Assembly (NCBI GenBank): GCA_028023455.1
Contig: JAQFVV010012441.1
Location: forward strand, 6,931,125 to 6,995,124
Direction: 5' to 3'
Origin: Epiperipatus broadwayi
Lineage: Eukaryota > Onychophora > Udeonychophora > Euonychophora > Peripatidae
Length of the DNA: 64,000 nucleotides
This document shows, piece after piece, positions 22,860-34,827 of the stretch; the first letter of the stretch is position 1; each line of letters starts with the position of its first letter. A program made the position numbers and the translations under genes. Below the pieces are notes generated by a model. It ran no database searches and was not told where the DNA came from. It saw only the letters and a list, made by a program, of their open reading frames with translations.

Positions 22860-23187
22860 CCCTCAAGTTGTGTAAAAAATTACCTGCCCCCTAAGAAATT
22901 GTACGGCAACATATTATGGAGAGAACAAAACTAACATTGCCACCAGAGTAGCTCAACACCGATACCTTTACAATAAAACCAAAACAAAGTTTGAAATTAA
23001 TTCGATTCTTGTCAAACATGAGAGAAACACTGGACATGCTTTTCTACCTACCACAGCCAGTGTTGTTTGCTCTGAAACAAATGACACCAAACGTAAAGTT
23101 AGGGAAGCTTACTTCATTGCGGCTGACCCATCAGCAATCAACAGAAGAGAGGCCTGCTATTCCCTATCTTGTAAATGGTCCATGTAA
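22860..23187 (+). pseudogene. Penelope-like element GIY-YIG endonuclease fragment
   Basis: One plus-strand frame reads KITCPLRNCTATYYGENKT, then NIATRVAQHRYLYNK, LVKHERNTGHAF, DTKRKVREAYFIAADPSAIN and stops at 23185-23187. This is the PLE GIY-YIG pattern: I.C..C...Y.G.T, R...H, H...TGH, R...EA..I. A TAA stands in place of the aromatic residue before KITC. No RT is clearly readable upstream, so only the C-terminal nuclease end remains. This copy is of a different PLE lineage from those at 25.7-29.8 kb. Confidence 0.8.
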
Positions 23188-25756
23188 CATCTGCACATAA
23201 GTTTGCATAAAATTTGCATAATTTTACAGTTATTAACATAAGTTGCCATGAATATGGGACTGTAGACTGCCCCGAAAGTGCTTGGCAGTAAAATTGTAAT
23301 AATTTCATGACAATTTATTAATAGCTTCATTATCTGTGTGCAGAGCACATATATATTAATTTATTAATTTACTACCCTAAGTAGTCTGAACTAAATTTAT
23401 TAGAATAGATATTTATCACCTCAATTGGATTAATATCTGACATTATACACAGATCATATATGGACCCACACATCTTAATTTTCCCTGGATAGATACAGAT
23501 TTTTGGCACAGACCAACTATAAATTTTAATAATTAATAATCCATAACTGATACCAATTCAGTTTCAAGAATTATCAACCTCACACCCAAGCAAAAAGATA
23601 CCCTAAAAGTCACTTGAATAAAGTATAGTATTAGGAAGCTGAGACTAATATATATTATTTCAGGTGCTTGCAAATTCGTACTAAGTGACTAGATTAATAC
23701 AAGTGAATACTTGAGTTATAATGGAAAGAAATGTCATGTGTGCCAGATGGTTAATATCTGTTTTAATAATATTAAAATAAATGTCACAAAATAGCCCAAA
23801 CAGAAATTACACATCTGCCTGGAATTAGTGATTAAGAGCTTATAAACTAAATGGTAGGAATGTGCATCTACCTGATAAATAATAATAATAATTCACCAAG
23901 TGCAAGAGGCAGGAGATACATGTGCTTTACACTCATTTCTGGACAATCAAAGTTACATAGCACACAATATATGGTAGGAATGAGACATCTACCTAATAAT
24001 TTTTAGAGTATGAATAATGGATTCTGGTAATGCATGGGCACTATCCTGATCTATTCATATATAAAACAATCTAAATAATTGCACATAATCTCAAGACAGT
24101 GCTTAAAGAAAATTTAATACTTGTCCCATCTGATGCATTGCATAATGCATAACACCCCTAAATCTGCAAGTGTCGTAAACTGAAATTACAGACTTTTATA
24201 ATGATAAGGACAAATGTTCTTACTTTCTTAATTTACCTAATTTGTTTATATAGATTTTATTCTATCTAGAGGCTATTAATATCAGTATTATTTACACTAA
24301 AGTTTAAATTGTTAATGTCTTTTGATCACTCTTCTAACATGTAATACATTCTAGGCTAGTGAAAATGATAATTATTTATACCCTTCTTTTACAATAATTC
24401 ACTAAAATTACAAAATACAAAAGTAGCCTCTAGTGAATGGTATTGGGTTGTGATAGTTTGTTAATTGTTTTATAATAGACATTGTCTTTTATATGTTACA
24501 ACATCTGAATGGTTGACACATCTAATAAACCAGCATTAATTACATTGGGAAATCCATTGCCATTCTGCTCTTTAAAACATATATATTGACACCAGATAAA
24601 TCATAATATTCTATACAAAAATTTTAACAAAATTAAATACAATAAGGGATTAAATATTTTAATGTTAGTTAAAAACAAAATCATAACAGCAAATAGAAAA
24701 CGTTTATACAAATTACCCACTTTCATCTTTGACAGTTCGTGTTATGAATTCAGGTACTTGCAAACTCCATGTGGAACAATTAATATAAACATAGCTGTCT
24801 TTTCTTATGATATTCAGCAAAGCTTCTCTGAAATTATTATTGCTAATTTAGATAACATCATTTGATGTACACTTTTGTTGATATTTAGTTATTTAGTGAT
24901 GTCAGTTATTTCTTATGAAAACAGAATCTGAAACCATTTTCCTTACTGAGTGGCATTTATTCCTTGCAGAATTATGGATGCTTTCTTCACTGAGGCTATA
25001 GGACACTTTTCAATTTATCAATTAAAATGGCATACAGTTTGCATGTAACTGGTCACAATGAACAATGGACTAGCTTTACAATACACCATAGCAGTTTCTC
25101 TGCACTTTACCATGAAACTAAGTCCACACACCGCCAGCTTGGCTAAAATGAAGTGAGTGGTGTGGTTTTTTACTCTTCCATTATATACACCCTTTCAGCA
25201 ATACAAATAACCACAACAACCTATCATTTTCTCTCTTCTATTTTATTATATTATATAATTTTAATCTCCTAAGAGACATTTTTATGGTTCACTGAGCTGC
25301 CTTATCAATCTTGTTTTTCATCATTGTTTGAGTTGTCCACTCTCCATTGGCTGGAGATTCGCTCTAAACTCCTCTGTGATCAGAGGCTTACTAACCAATC
25401 ATAAACTTTGCAAGGATTAGCTTTAAAAGGGATTATAATAAAAACAAAAAATAATATTTTACTTAGCTAGCATAATATATCAATCTTTTAATTAACTGAT
25501 CTGATTATTGCCGATTAATGTCATTTCCAACCACCTAATTGTTGAATAACTTTGCAAGGTGGTAATTATTTAAATATTTTTAAAAATTTTATAACCTTTA
25601 TTTAAATTACACATTTATTTAAAATCAATTTTGAACTAATGAGCCTAATATGTTTTATGTGCACACATAATGAGATGTTATCTTTTGATTAAATAAATTT
25701 TAGCGAATTTTTTAAATGATGCAAAGTACATTTGGAAAGTGCATATATAATCACTT
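23188..25756. other. AT-rich interval, no gene seen
   Basis: No recognisable domain or TE boundary. The repeated AGGAATGTGCATCTACCTGATAA-type phrase (about 16830, 23857, 23970) suggests an old low-copy repeat. Confidence 0.45.
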
Positions 25757-28700
25757 CAATATATATAAAAACACAAATACAGTAGTATAAATTCAAACTT
25801 TTAATCCAAACAAGAGACCTTTCAACTATCTAAATAGACTTTGTTCATTTAAGTTTAAAATATTTAAAACCAAACATATAAGGAATGTTCAAAAACAATC
25901 ACTTTTTATTTTTAGCTTTTCCATAATTCATTATTTTTATATTTGCTGCCTGTCACTTTATTGAGCATTTTTTATATCTGTATATTAATATCACCTCCTT
26001 TATTTTTTGTTTGTTATTATTTCTTTCAATACTTAATATCTTTACATTTTTATAACTAAAATTAAATCCAAATTTACATTTTTTATTATGATCATAAAAC
26101 AATGATGTTGATATATCATTATTTTTAATATTATTTTGCCAGATTTTTAACCCCTTTTAATAACAGTATATATTCTTTAGTCCTTTTCTCTAAAGTATAT
26201 CATGATTCAACAATATAAACACTTCCACATTCACATTTCCATTTATATACTATAGAAAATTGGCTCATAACTATTTTTTTTTATTCTTAGAAATATTTAT
26301 TAACTTATTTAAATTAGTAGGTGCATAAAATGCAATTTCATATATATATATATATATATTATTATTATTATTATTATTAATTTTACTTATATATTATTAT
26401 TATTAATTTTACTTGTTCATTTGAATGATATCCATACTTTCTATTATTCATAGATTCTTTTTTTATATTATTCATTTTTTATTACAATTTTTAACTGTAT
26501 TATAATATTTATATTTTTTGTTTTATCTGATATATATTTACAAAGTTTATTATTTTGAAACAAAAAAGACTTTAAACCTGATAGCTTATGTGATAATGGC
26601 ACCACTGAATTTGTATGGAATATATCCTCTTTTTTCAATAGGTTTAATTAATATATAATAATCAAAATTATTTATATTCCAATTTATTTTTAGATCAAGA
26701 AGTTTTACTGACATTAATTCTTTATTTGTTTTAATATACTGTGGGTGTGTATATTACTTAGTTCATTAAATAAATTATTTATAGTCTCTTTTTTATCACA
26801 TATAAACACATCATCTATGTATCTATGAAATATAGTAATTTTGTCTTGATAAATATCTTTTTCTAAAATTTTATTTTCATATATTATTACATAATTATAT
26901 ATTTGTGCTACTACAGAAAGACCCATTGGCCAACCATTATCCACATTATATAAATCATTATTGTAATAGTGATATTAGCAATTAAGCCAATGCACATGTG
27001 CTTTAAAGATAAATTATAAATAAATACTCTCACTTTTTCTGACACAAGATATAGTATTTTAGAAAGGATGGAATGAATCCACCCATCCTTTCGACCCAAA
27101 CATTTATGTATGGTCAAATCTTAAGTGTATGGAAATGAGAGCGTGAAGGTGTTAAGCAATCACTTTAAATTACATTTGTTATGTTTGAACGAATGATGCT
27201 TGCAAAATCTTTACAATTTACGACATGACATTCTTTAGTGGAAATTAAACATATATAATGAGATATTATTTTATATAGTGCTATGTTTTTATACTGTAAT
27301 AGTGATATTAACGATATCTTGTGTCAGGAAAAGTGAGAGTATTCATTTATAATTTATCTTTAAAATGCATGTGCATTGGCTTAATTGCTAATATCACTAT
27401 TACAGTATAAAAACATAGTGCTATATAAAATAATATCTCATTATAAATCATTATTAAATATAGCATATATATTTTTATCAATAAAATTTAATGTATTAAT
27501 TATAAACATCATTTTAGAATTTTTTTTTTTTAATATAATGCATCAAATATAATTTCAATTGATTTTACTCTATCAATAGATCCATACATCTCACTTATAT
27601 CTAATATACAAAGAATATCATTTTTATCAATTCTAATATTACACATTTTATTAATAAAATCAAATGATGAACTTATTGTATGTTCTTCAAAACCAAGCAT
27701 ATCTTGTAGCACCCTTTCAATAAATTTTCACGTCTTATACCAAAAAGCACCATCAAAATTGATCATTAATCTCAATGTTTCATTTTCTTTGTGTAATCTA
27801 ATATTTGAAAAAAATTCTAGGGCAATTTACAGCTAATGGATATAATTTATAAGAAGTACTATCCTCAATCGCATGATTTTTTTTTGCTATTTTTAATATA
27901 TCATTAATAAACTTTATCCTTATATTTTCAATGTTTATTTTATCAACTTTTTAAATCCAAGTTTTCTCATTTGAACAATAACCTTATCATAATATGTAGA
28001 TTTTAACATTATACATATTCTTAATCTTTTGCCTTTTTTAAACAAGATTATTATCAAAAAAAAAAAAAAACCTTTTAAATTTAAATATTTGCAGTGCTCA
28101 ATTATAATTAATTGTATTTTTAAAATATTTAACTTTTACTTTTTTTTAGTAATTCATTTGATATTTTAACATCACAATTAATTATACTTAAAGAATTTTC
28201 CACAGCAGATTTGAATTCTAGATCACTATCTTTCTATGTACCACTTTACATACTTTGAACTAAAATTCAGTATATACTTTTGCTGAATTCCAAGATCCAC
28301 ATTAGATAAATTAACATAATTATTGTTTTTTCATCTATTTGTGTAACAACTACTATATAAGAAATTATTTTTTTGCTCAAATTTTATGCAAATCTTATTT
28401 ATTATAATATCAATTAATAAAACATTGATGGTTAACTTTTATAAATAAACCATTGGTCAATATTGTTTATATTAATAAAATGATTTAAGCATTTTAAATA
28501 TTGTCTTTGTTTATACAATAAAGATATGCATTGTACAATTATCTCCATAAAACAATCACTTTTATATAACTCACAGTTTCATTTGATAATTTACATGTCT
28601 TATTAATTTTTAGTTTACAATAGTTAGGGAAAACTTTCAACTTTTGACAATTCTGTAAAAATTTTAATCTACATTTCAAAGTTACTATTTTCAAAGTTAT

Positions 28701-28855
28701 CTTTTTCCATTCTTTCATTATTCACACTTAGTTTATAATATGATCTCCATATTACTATTTATAACAATAATGATCACTTATTTTAATTTCTTATCATCAA
28801 TTTTAGTATATTTAAAATATATAAATCCATTGAAGTATATGTAATAATATTATTC
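25757..28855 (-). pseudogene. Penelope-like retroelement, RT + GIY-YIG, degraded
   Basis: Reading leftward on the minus strand: RT motif A as ILCILDISEMYGSI (27530-27712), then, after an inserted hairpin element, motif B as DNGWPMGLSVVAQIYN and motif C as IFHRYIDDVFI (26944-26714), then a GIY-YIG region near 26280-26095 with the VYKWKCECGSVYIVES pattern. RT followed by a C-terminal GIY-YIG nuclease defines canonical PLEs. Frames are broken throughout. The 3' end (25760-25950) closely matches the end of the neighbouring copy at 28857-29795, which fixes its family. The element is split by 26963-27441. Dead as a protein source. Confidence 0.8.
26963..27441. mobile_element. 479-bp hairpin element inserted in PLE RT, 14-bp TSD
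   Basis: Perfect TSDs TATAAATCATTATT at 26949-26962 and 27442-27455. The interior is built of nested inverted repeats. 26963-27053 pairs with about 27315-27402, and 27255-27312 pairs with 27388-27441. The shared unit contains GTAATAGTGATATTAGCAAT and AAGCCAATGCACATG. A further small hairpin GGATGG/CCATCC lies at about 27064-27090. No ORF. TSD length and inverted/tandem unit structure resemble the 501-bp hammerhead element, but I found no complete hammerhead core here. Confidence 0.75.
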
Positions 28856-28856
28856 A

Positions 28857-29795
28857 ATGTCTGTATTCCTTTAACTTATATATATAATTTTATATTCAAA
28901 TAATAAAACAAATAATGTAATATAAATTCAAACTTTTAATCCAAATAGGAGCACTTTCAACTATTTAAGTAGTCTTTGTCAACAACATTTAAAACCAAAC
29001 ATATAAAGAATGTTCAATGACAATCACTTCCTATGTTTAGCTTTTCCATAATTCATTAAGCTTTATATTTGCTATCTGTTGATTTATTAAGCATTTTTTA
29101 TATTTATTTATTTACATTGCCTTCTTTATTTTTTGTTTGTTATTATTTCTTTCAATACATAATTAAAAAACACTTTTTATAACTAAAATAAAATCTATAA
29201 TTACATTTCTTATTATGATCATAAAACACTGATGCAGATATATTATTTTCAATATTATTTTGTTTAGATTTTTGAACCTTTTTAGTAACAATCCATGTTC
29301 TCTAGTCTTTTTTTCTAAAGTACAACATAATTCACCAATATAAGCACTTCCACATTCACATATCCATTTATATACTATAGAACTTTGGCTCATAAATACA
29401 ATTTTATTCTTAGAATTATTTATGATTATAATAAAAAATATAATTTTAGATTTGATTTTAATTATAAAAATGTAAAGATATTATGTATTGAGAGAAATAA
29501 TAACAAACAAAAAATAAAGAAGGAAATGTTAATGTATAGATATAAAAAATGCTCAATAACTTGATAGGCAGCAAATGGAAAAATTAATGAATTATGGGAA
29601 AACTAAAAATAGAAGGTGGTTATCTTTGAACATTCCTTGTATGTTTGGTTTTAAATGTTTTAAACTTAGTTGACAAGACTACTTAGATAGTTGAAAGTAT
29701 TCCTATTTGGATTAAAAGTTTGAACTTATATTACTGTATTTGTTTTATTAGTTGAATATAAAATTATATATATAAGTTAAAGGAATATAGACATA
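28857..29795 (-). mobile_element. Penelope-like element 3' part with inverted terminal repeat
   Basis: 28857-29185 and 29450-29795 are near-perfect reverse complements (about 340 bp each). Between and overlapping them the minus strand encodes SQSSIVYKWICECGSAYIGE followed by LCCTLEKKTREH (29393-29163), a clear GIY-YIG start. An inverted 3' end attached to a 5'-truncated body is common for PLE insertions. The terminal repeat includes a TTGACAAGACTACTTAGATAGTTGAAAG-like hairpin motif. Confidence 0.8.
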
Positions 29796-30633
29796 GCTTA
29801 ATACTATTATATATATAGAAACACAAAAAATAAACTTTCCATATGTTGTTATGACCAATACATCAACCATTTCTTCATTTTATCTAGCACATGTGAAATA
29901 ATCATTCATATCTGTTTTCTCAGTTTTTAGAAAGAGAGAAAATCTGTTAAGTAATATTAATAAGAGAAAATTTTAAATTGAACTCGGATGTAAATATTCT
30001 ATTGTCTCTTTCAACATATAAAAAGTTAGAACGTTTTTCTGGCTTCGTTGTGAAGTATGCTTTGAATAACATTACTTGTCAAGTTTTCCAATTTTAAAAT
30101 TACTAAGAAAACAGAAATGGATATTTTACATGTGCTAAGTAAGCAGGTTGGTATATCCATATTAACAGCGTATGGAAAATTTGTCATTCTAATGTTTACA
30201 TATACACATTATAGTTATAAATGCTGTATTTTTTATTACTGTTTATATACATGTTTTTCCATATTGAAGTGGTTGGATCTGAGTTCGATCCTAGCTTCCT
30301 GACATCTAGCCATAAGCCCACTTCAAACCCCTAGTACTAACCTTAAATTTCCGATGCAATGGGGCTTTATACGTTTAATCCACACTAATTTCCATAAAGG
30401 AAACTTATTTTATAAATGCGTATTAAAATTAATTCTTTCAGATTTAAATTGATCAATTCTATTAATAAATTTATGATAAAATTATTCATGAATTTATATA
30501 TATTACAACTGTGTGGGTTGTGCATATATATTTGTAAATATTTAAATATATATAATTGTTCGAAAGTTTCATTGCGTCGGGAATATTTGTTTTTACTTTT
30601 AAATAATTTGTTAAAATTTTAATGATTAAAAGC
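29796..30633. other. AT-rich interval, possible decayed SINE
   Basis: A GAGTTCGATCC box B-like motif at about 30280 followed by CCCACTTCAAACCCCTAGTA suggests an old tRNA-derived repeat. Otherwise nothing is recognised. Confidence 0.35.
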
Positions 30634-30635
30634 TA

Positions 30636-30827
30636 CATTCTTTCGATAAGCTTTCAGATTTTGCCTTTCCAAAAACAATAGGCAAAGTTTTATTAATTAG
30701 AAAAAAAGATAAGTATTTAAAGTGTAAGGATTTCCTAATTAAAATCATTTTTCTGATTTTAAAAATTCATTTTCTAATTAGAAAATGAATTCAAGTTAAT
30801 GAGTTTGAAAGCCTTATCGAAGGAATG
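30636..30827. mobile_element. 192-bp MITE with TA target duplication
   Basis: Terminal inverted repeats CATTCTTTCGATAAGCTTTCA / TGAAAGCCTTATCGAAGGAATG (one-base differences) are flanked by TA on both sides (30634-30635, 30828-30829). A second internal inverted repeat is ATTCATTTTCTAATTAGAAAATGAAT. TA duplication and size fit a Tc1/mariner-type non-autonomous element. Confidence 0.75.
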
Positions 30828-31443
30828 TATCTAAAAACAACTAGAAACTTGTAACATTGATAATGAAAGTGCTAGCCTGAAGGCATCAGATACAGTATAT
30901 ATATATATATATATAGCTCTGGAAAGTTTGGAGAGAGAGAAGCCATCTTTGTTGTAGAGAAGTGCCAGTCAACTCTGTGCATTTTCAAAATCATAAATTT
31001 AAATAGTGTTTCGATCATGGTGAAGGGCTAAAACATCAGGAATCTGGCTGCGGTTCCTGAAGTCCCCTTGAAATCTTCAATGAAACTGCTAAATTCTTTC
31101 CAGGCCAATCATGCTGCTAAAATCGTGAAAATTCATTAAAAGACTGTTCAAGTAATCGACCAAAAGCATGCGTACGTTTTCTTCACCCAGACGTGCAAAC
31201 TAAGAATCCAGCCCAAAAGAAATGGGTAATATATTTCCATAATGAACCTTAAACTTTCTGGCCAGTTTCCAAACTTTACTTTGCACTCCATTTAAGAGCT
31301 CTTTTCATTCCATAAATGTAATACTCTGTGTAAACCCTTTTATTTATGCTATTTTTAAATTTATATAAATTCTCTCAATCTCTAGTCTTTAAACTTTCTC
31401 TTTTCTTACTTGGCGGTTTATTTATTATATTATATATATATAT
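30828..31443. other. AT-rich interval, no gene seen
   Basis: Contains (AT)n runs and about 300 nt of mixed composition (30900-31250) without a recognisable frame. Ends in the (TA)n tract where the long-TIR element is inserted. Confidence 0.45.
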
Positions 31444-34400
31444 TGTAACGAGCACAGACATTCATTACATTGTTTTTTTTTATATTTATTAAACATGAAA
31501 GTAAATTAAAAAGTTCGCATTTAAAAATTTTCTTTAAGAATTAAAAATTGAAATTAAATATCATCTTAAACTCGTATATATTAAATCGCACAGATAATGA
31601 AAAATTATTAAAATAAAACTTTATTAAAGAAAAAGTATTTTAAAACTAAATTTTAAAAAGATTTGGAAATAAAATTATATCTTTAAATTTATCTTTAAAT
31701 ATATCTTTGATTTGGAAAACAGGTTAATTAATCAGAAATGGAAATGATAAATTTAATTAGTCAAATGTAAACCAGCCTTGGGCATTTAAATGTAAAAACC
31801 TAGGTCAGATAGGAAAACAATAGAAACAAATAGCCAATGAAAGAAATCCATCGGGAAATCGGACCTCAGCGAAAGGATCATCACATCGATGACATAATGC
31901 CAAGTCAATCCTTCGAATACGTATAAAAGGAAAATTTGGAAATTATTAGAGTGATTGATTATTGATTATTACGATGTGACTATATGTAGTAGTACGGAGT
32001 TGGAGGTGATGGAATTGACAGATGCACAGTCAATTCTGTCAGCTGTTAAAGAAAGGAGAAATGAACTATTGTTTTCTACATTGAGGACTAGTTAAAGCAA
32101 AAATCTCCGGATGGATAAATAAATCGGCCTTCAGAATATTAACCTCTTTAGGACGGCGTGGGAATTTACGTTCATGGCAAGCAACGGATAAAGTTGGACG
32201 TTTTAAAAATCGTAAGAACTTTATATTCACTTGAAACAATAAGAACTCTAAATTTTAAAACTTTTTAGTAAATAATGCAATAGAATCCTATCTGACCAAA
32301 CTAAATTCTTCATTAATAATGTTATTTGATGTATTTGTTATTTATTTATTTAAAATCATTTCCATTTATTTAACTTTGTTCTTTAAGTTTATTTATGATT
32401 TCTGTTTTCTGATGAATTAAAATATATCAATGTTAAACTTAAGTCAGGTGTGAATGGCTGTATAGATTTGTAAAGCTATATTAGAGGAGGGTAATCTTAA
32501 GTTATTTGTTTTGTGGTTAAATTGGGTCAATGGATTGGATATATTGGTGTGATTAGTAGATGTAATATTGATTCGCTACGGGCAGAATCGCTTCTTACGC
32601 CGCACACTTCCATTTGCCTATGGAAGGAATTATAAGTCGGATACCGCAGTTCCTTTCTATGGAGTTTTTTGTTTTATTGCTCTTCTTTGCAGATAGATGT
32701 AATATTCCTATCTCATAAGAGGCAATTTCTTCTCTTAACCTTTTGTCCTGCCGTATTTTATTACATTGAATACATCGATATATCAGATGAATTGATGCCA
32801 GTTTGACTGCGAATTTTAGCCTAAGGTTAAATAGGGATAGAATGTTTATTTTCAAAAGCAAATTTATGTGGTCTATTCATACCCGACCCTAAATAAAAAT
32901 GCATTAAATTTAAGTTGTTTATAGATGCTTGCATGGATTGTTTATTGGTTAACTATGTTTTGCGTTTCCATATTTGATCAAAATATATAGACATTCGATA
33001 AATAATGATACCTTACGGTGAGTATCTAAAATGTATTTATTCGGATGTCTTTTAAGTTATTGGTGACAATGCAAGTATCTTATAGTGAATACTATTGGGT
33101 TACGTATAAATTTCCCTCCGCAATTTTCAGGAATCAATAATTTTGTATTTTGATCGTTTATGTTTACTTTGAAATGTGTTTAACCGTGTAATCTATGTAA
33201 CCAATCTATAGCAACATAATTATAAACAAGCTTTCATAAATTTATCTGTGTGAACTTAATTAAAAATGTAAAATTAGAATATAATAGTAATTAAATGTAA
33301 ATTAAAGTTAAAAATCAAAGTTAAAAATGTAGGTTAAATTTTGAACTGTAAAACTAATACTAAAATAATTTTAAATCTTATATATCTGTGAAATAAATAA
33401 ATGTTTGTGTGTTAATTACTGGCAGTAGCTTATTGTATTTTTTTTTGTATATACTCTTAGATTATCTTATTAAATCTCTGCTATTCCACTGAGCTAGTGT
33501 CATGGGCTAACGACCGGAATCAAAATTTAAAAAAAAAAGAAAAAAAAAATTTTTTTTTTTTTACTTACGTATCTGCCTACTCTATAAATTTTTCTAGGTT
33601 CAAATGCCTAGATGGCGCCCTGTAGTGCAGATTACGTTAAGCCGCCCTTCTCCGGATCATTACAATGGCTTTCCCAATCTGGGGCCGATCTTTAATAAAC
33701 CACATATACCCTGAGCAAATTTTATCAAAATGAAATATTTTTATCTGGTTACATAAGTCGTATACTTGAAATCTTATAAAAGCTCTGCCAGTAAAAGAAA
33801 TTGCGCCTATATATTAAACACAAGAAAGTGAAAAAAAATTTTAAAAACTAATTTTTCATCGGAAAACAGAAATCATAAATAAACTTAAAGAACAAAGTTA
33901 AATAAATGGAAATGATTTTAAATAAATAAATAACAAATACATCAAATAACATTATTAATGAAGAATTTAGTTTGGTCAGATAGGATTCTATTGCATTACT
34001 TACTAAAAAGTTTTAAAATTTAGAGTTCTTATTGTTTCAAGTGAATATAAAGTTCTTACGATTTTTAAAATGTCCAACTTTATCCGTTGCTTGCCATGAA
34101 TGTAAATTCCCACGCCGTCCTAAAGAGGTTAATATTCTGAAGGCCGATTTATTTATCTATCCGGAGATTTTTGCTTTAACTAGTCCTCAATGTAGAAAAT
34201 GATAGTTCATTTCTCTTTTCTTTAACAGCTGACAGAATTGACTGTGCGTCTGTCAATTCCATCACCTCCAACTCCGTACTACTACATATAGTCACATCGT
34301 AATAATCAATAATCAATAACTCTAATAATTTCCAAATTTTCGTTTTATACGTATTCGAAGGATTGACTTGGCATTATGTCATCGATGTGATGATCCTTTC

Positions 34401-34827
34401 GCTGAGGTCCGACTTCCTGATGTATTTCTTTCATTGGCTATTTGTTTCTATTGTTTTCCTACCTGACCTATGTTTTTACATTTAAATGCCCAAGGCTGGT
34501 TTACATTTGACTAATTAAATTTATCATTTCCATTTCTGATTAATTAACCTGTTTTCCAAATCAAAGATATATTTAAAGATAAATTTAAAGATATAATTTT
34601 ATTTCCAAATCTTTTTAAAATTTAGTTTTAAAATACTTTTTCTTTAATAAAGTTTTATTTTAATAATTTTTCATTATCTGTGCGATTTAATATATACGAG
34701 TTTAAGATGATATTTAATTTCAATTTTTAATTCTTAAAGAAAATTTTTAAATGCGAACTTTTTAATTTACTTTCATCTTTAATAAATATAAAAAAAAACA
34801 ATGTAACAAACATCTGTGCTCGTTACA
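31444..34827. mobile_element. 3.38-kb element with 973-bp terminal inverted repeats
   Basis: 31444-32416 and 33855-34827 are reverse complements of equal length (973 bp) with only scattered mismatches. Termini read TGTAACGAGCACAG inward from both ends and sit in (TA)n, so the TSD cannot be resolved. The 1.44-kb interior has no recognisable transposase. A minus-strand 88-codon frame (32861-32595) and the short ATG frame below are unassigned. The interior also holds a copy of the 16261-16560 repeat. TG...CA termini with very long inverted repeats could be a non-autonomous Ginger- or Maverick-like DNA transposon, a DIRS-like element, or two opposed LTRs. I cannot choose between these. Confidence 0.85.
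31834..32095 (+). promoter_or_regulatory. Core promoter inside each terminal inverted repeat
   Basis: CCAAT at 31834-31838 and TATAAAAG at 31922-31929, followed about 80 nt later by GGTGATGG and a 28-codon frame (32009-32095, beginning MELTDAQSILSAVKERRNEL). The mirror image exists in the right arm, so the element would be transcribed inward from both ends. The motifs are seen; activity is inferred. Confidence 0.5.

Noticed and set aside
32595-32861. 88-codon minus-strand frame in the long-TIR element as a transposase
   Set aside because: No catalytic motif, zinc finger or family resemblance; kept only as an unassigned frame.
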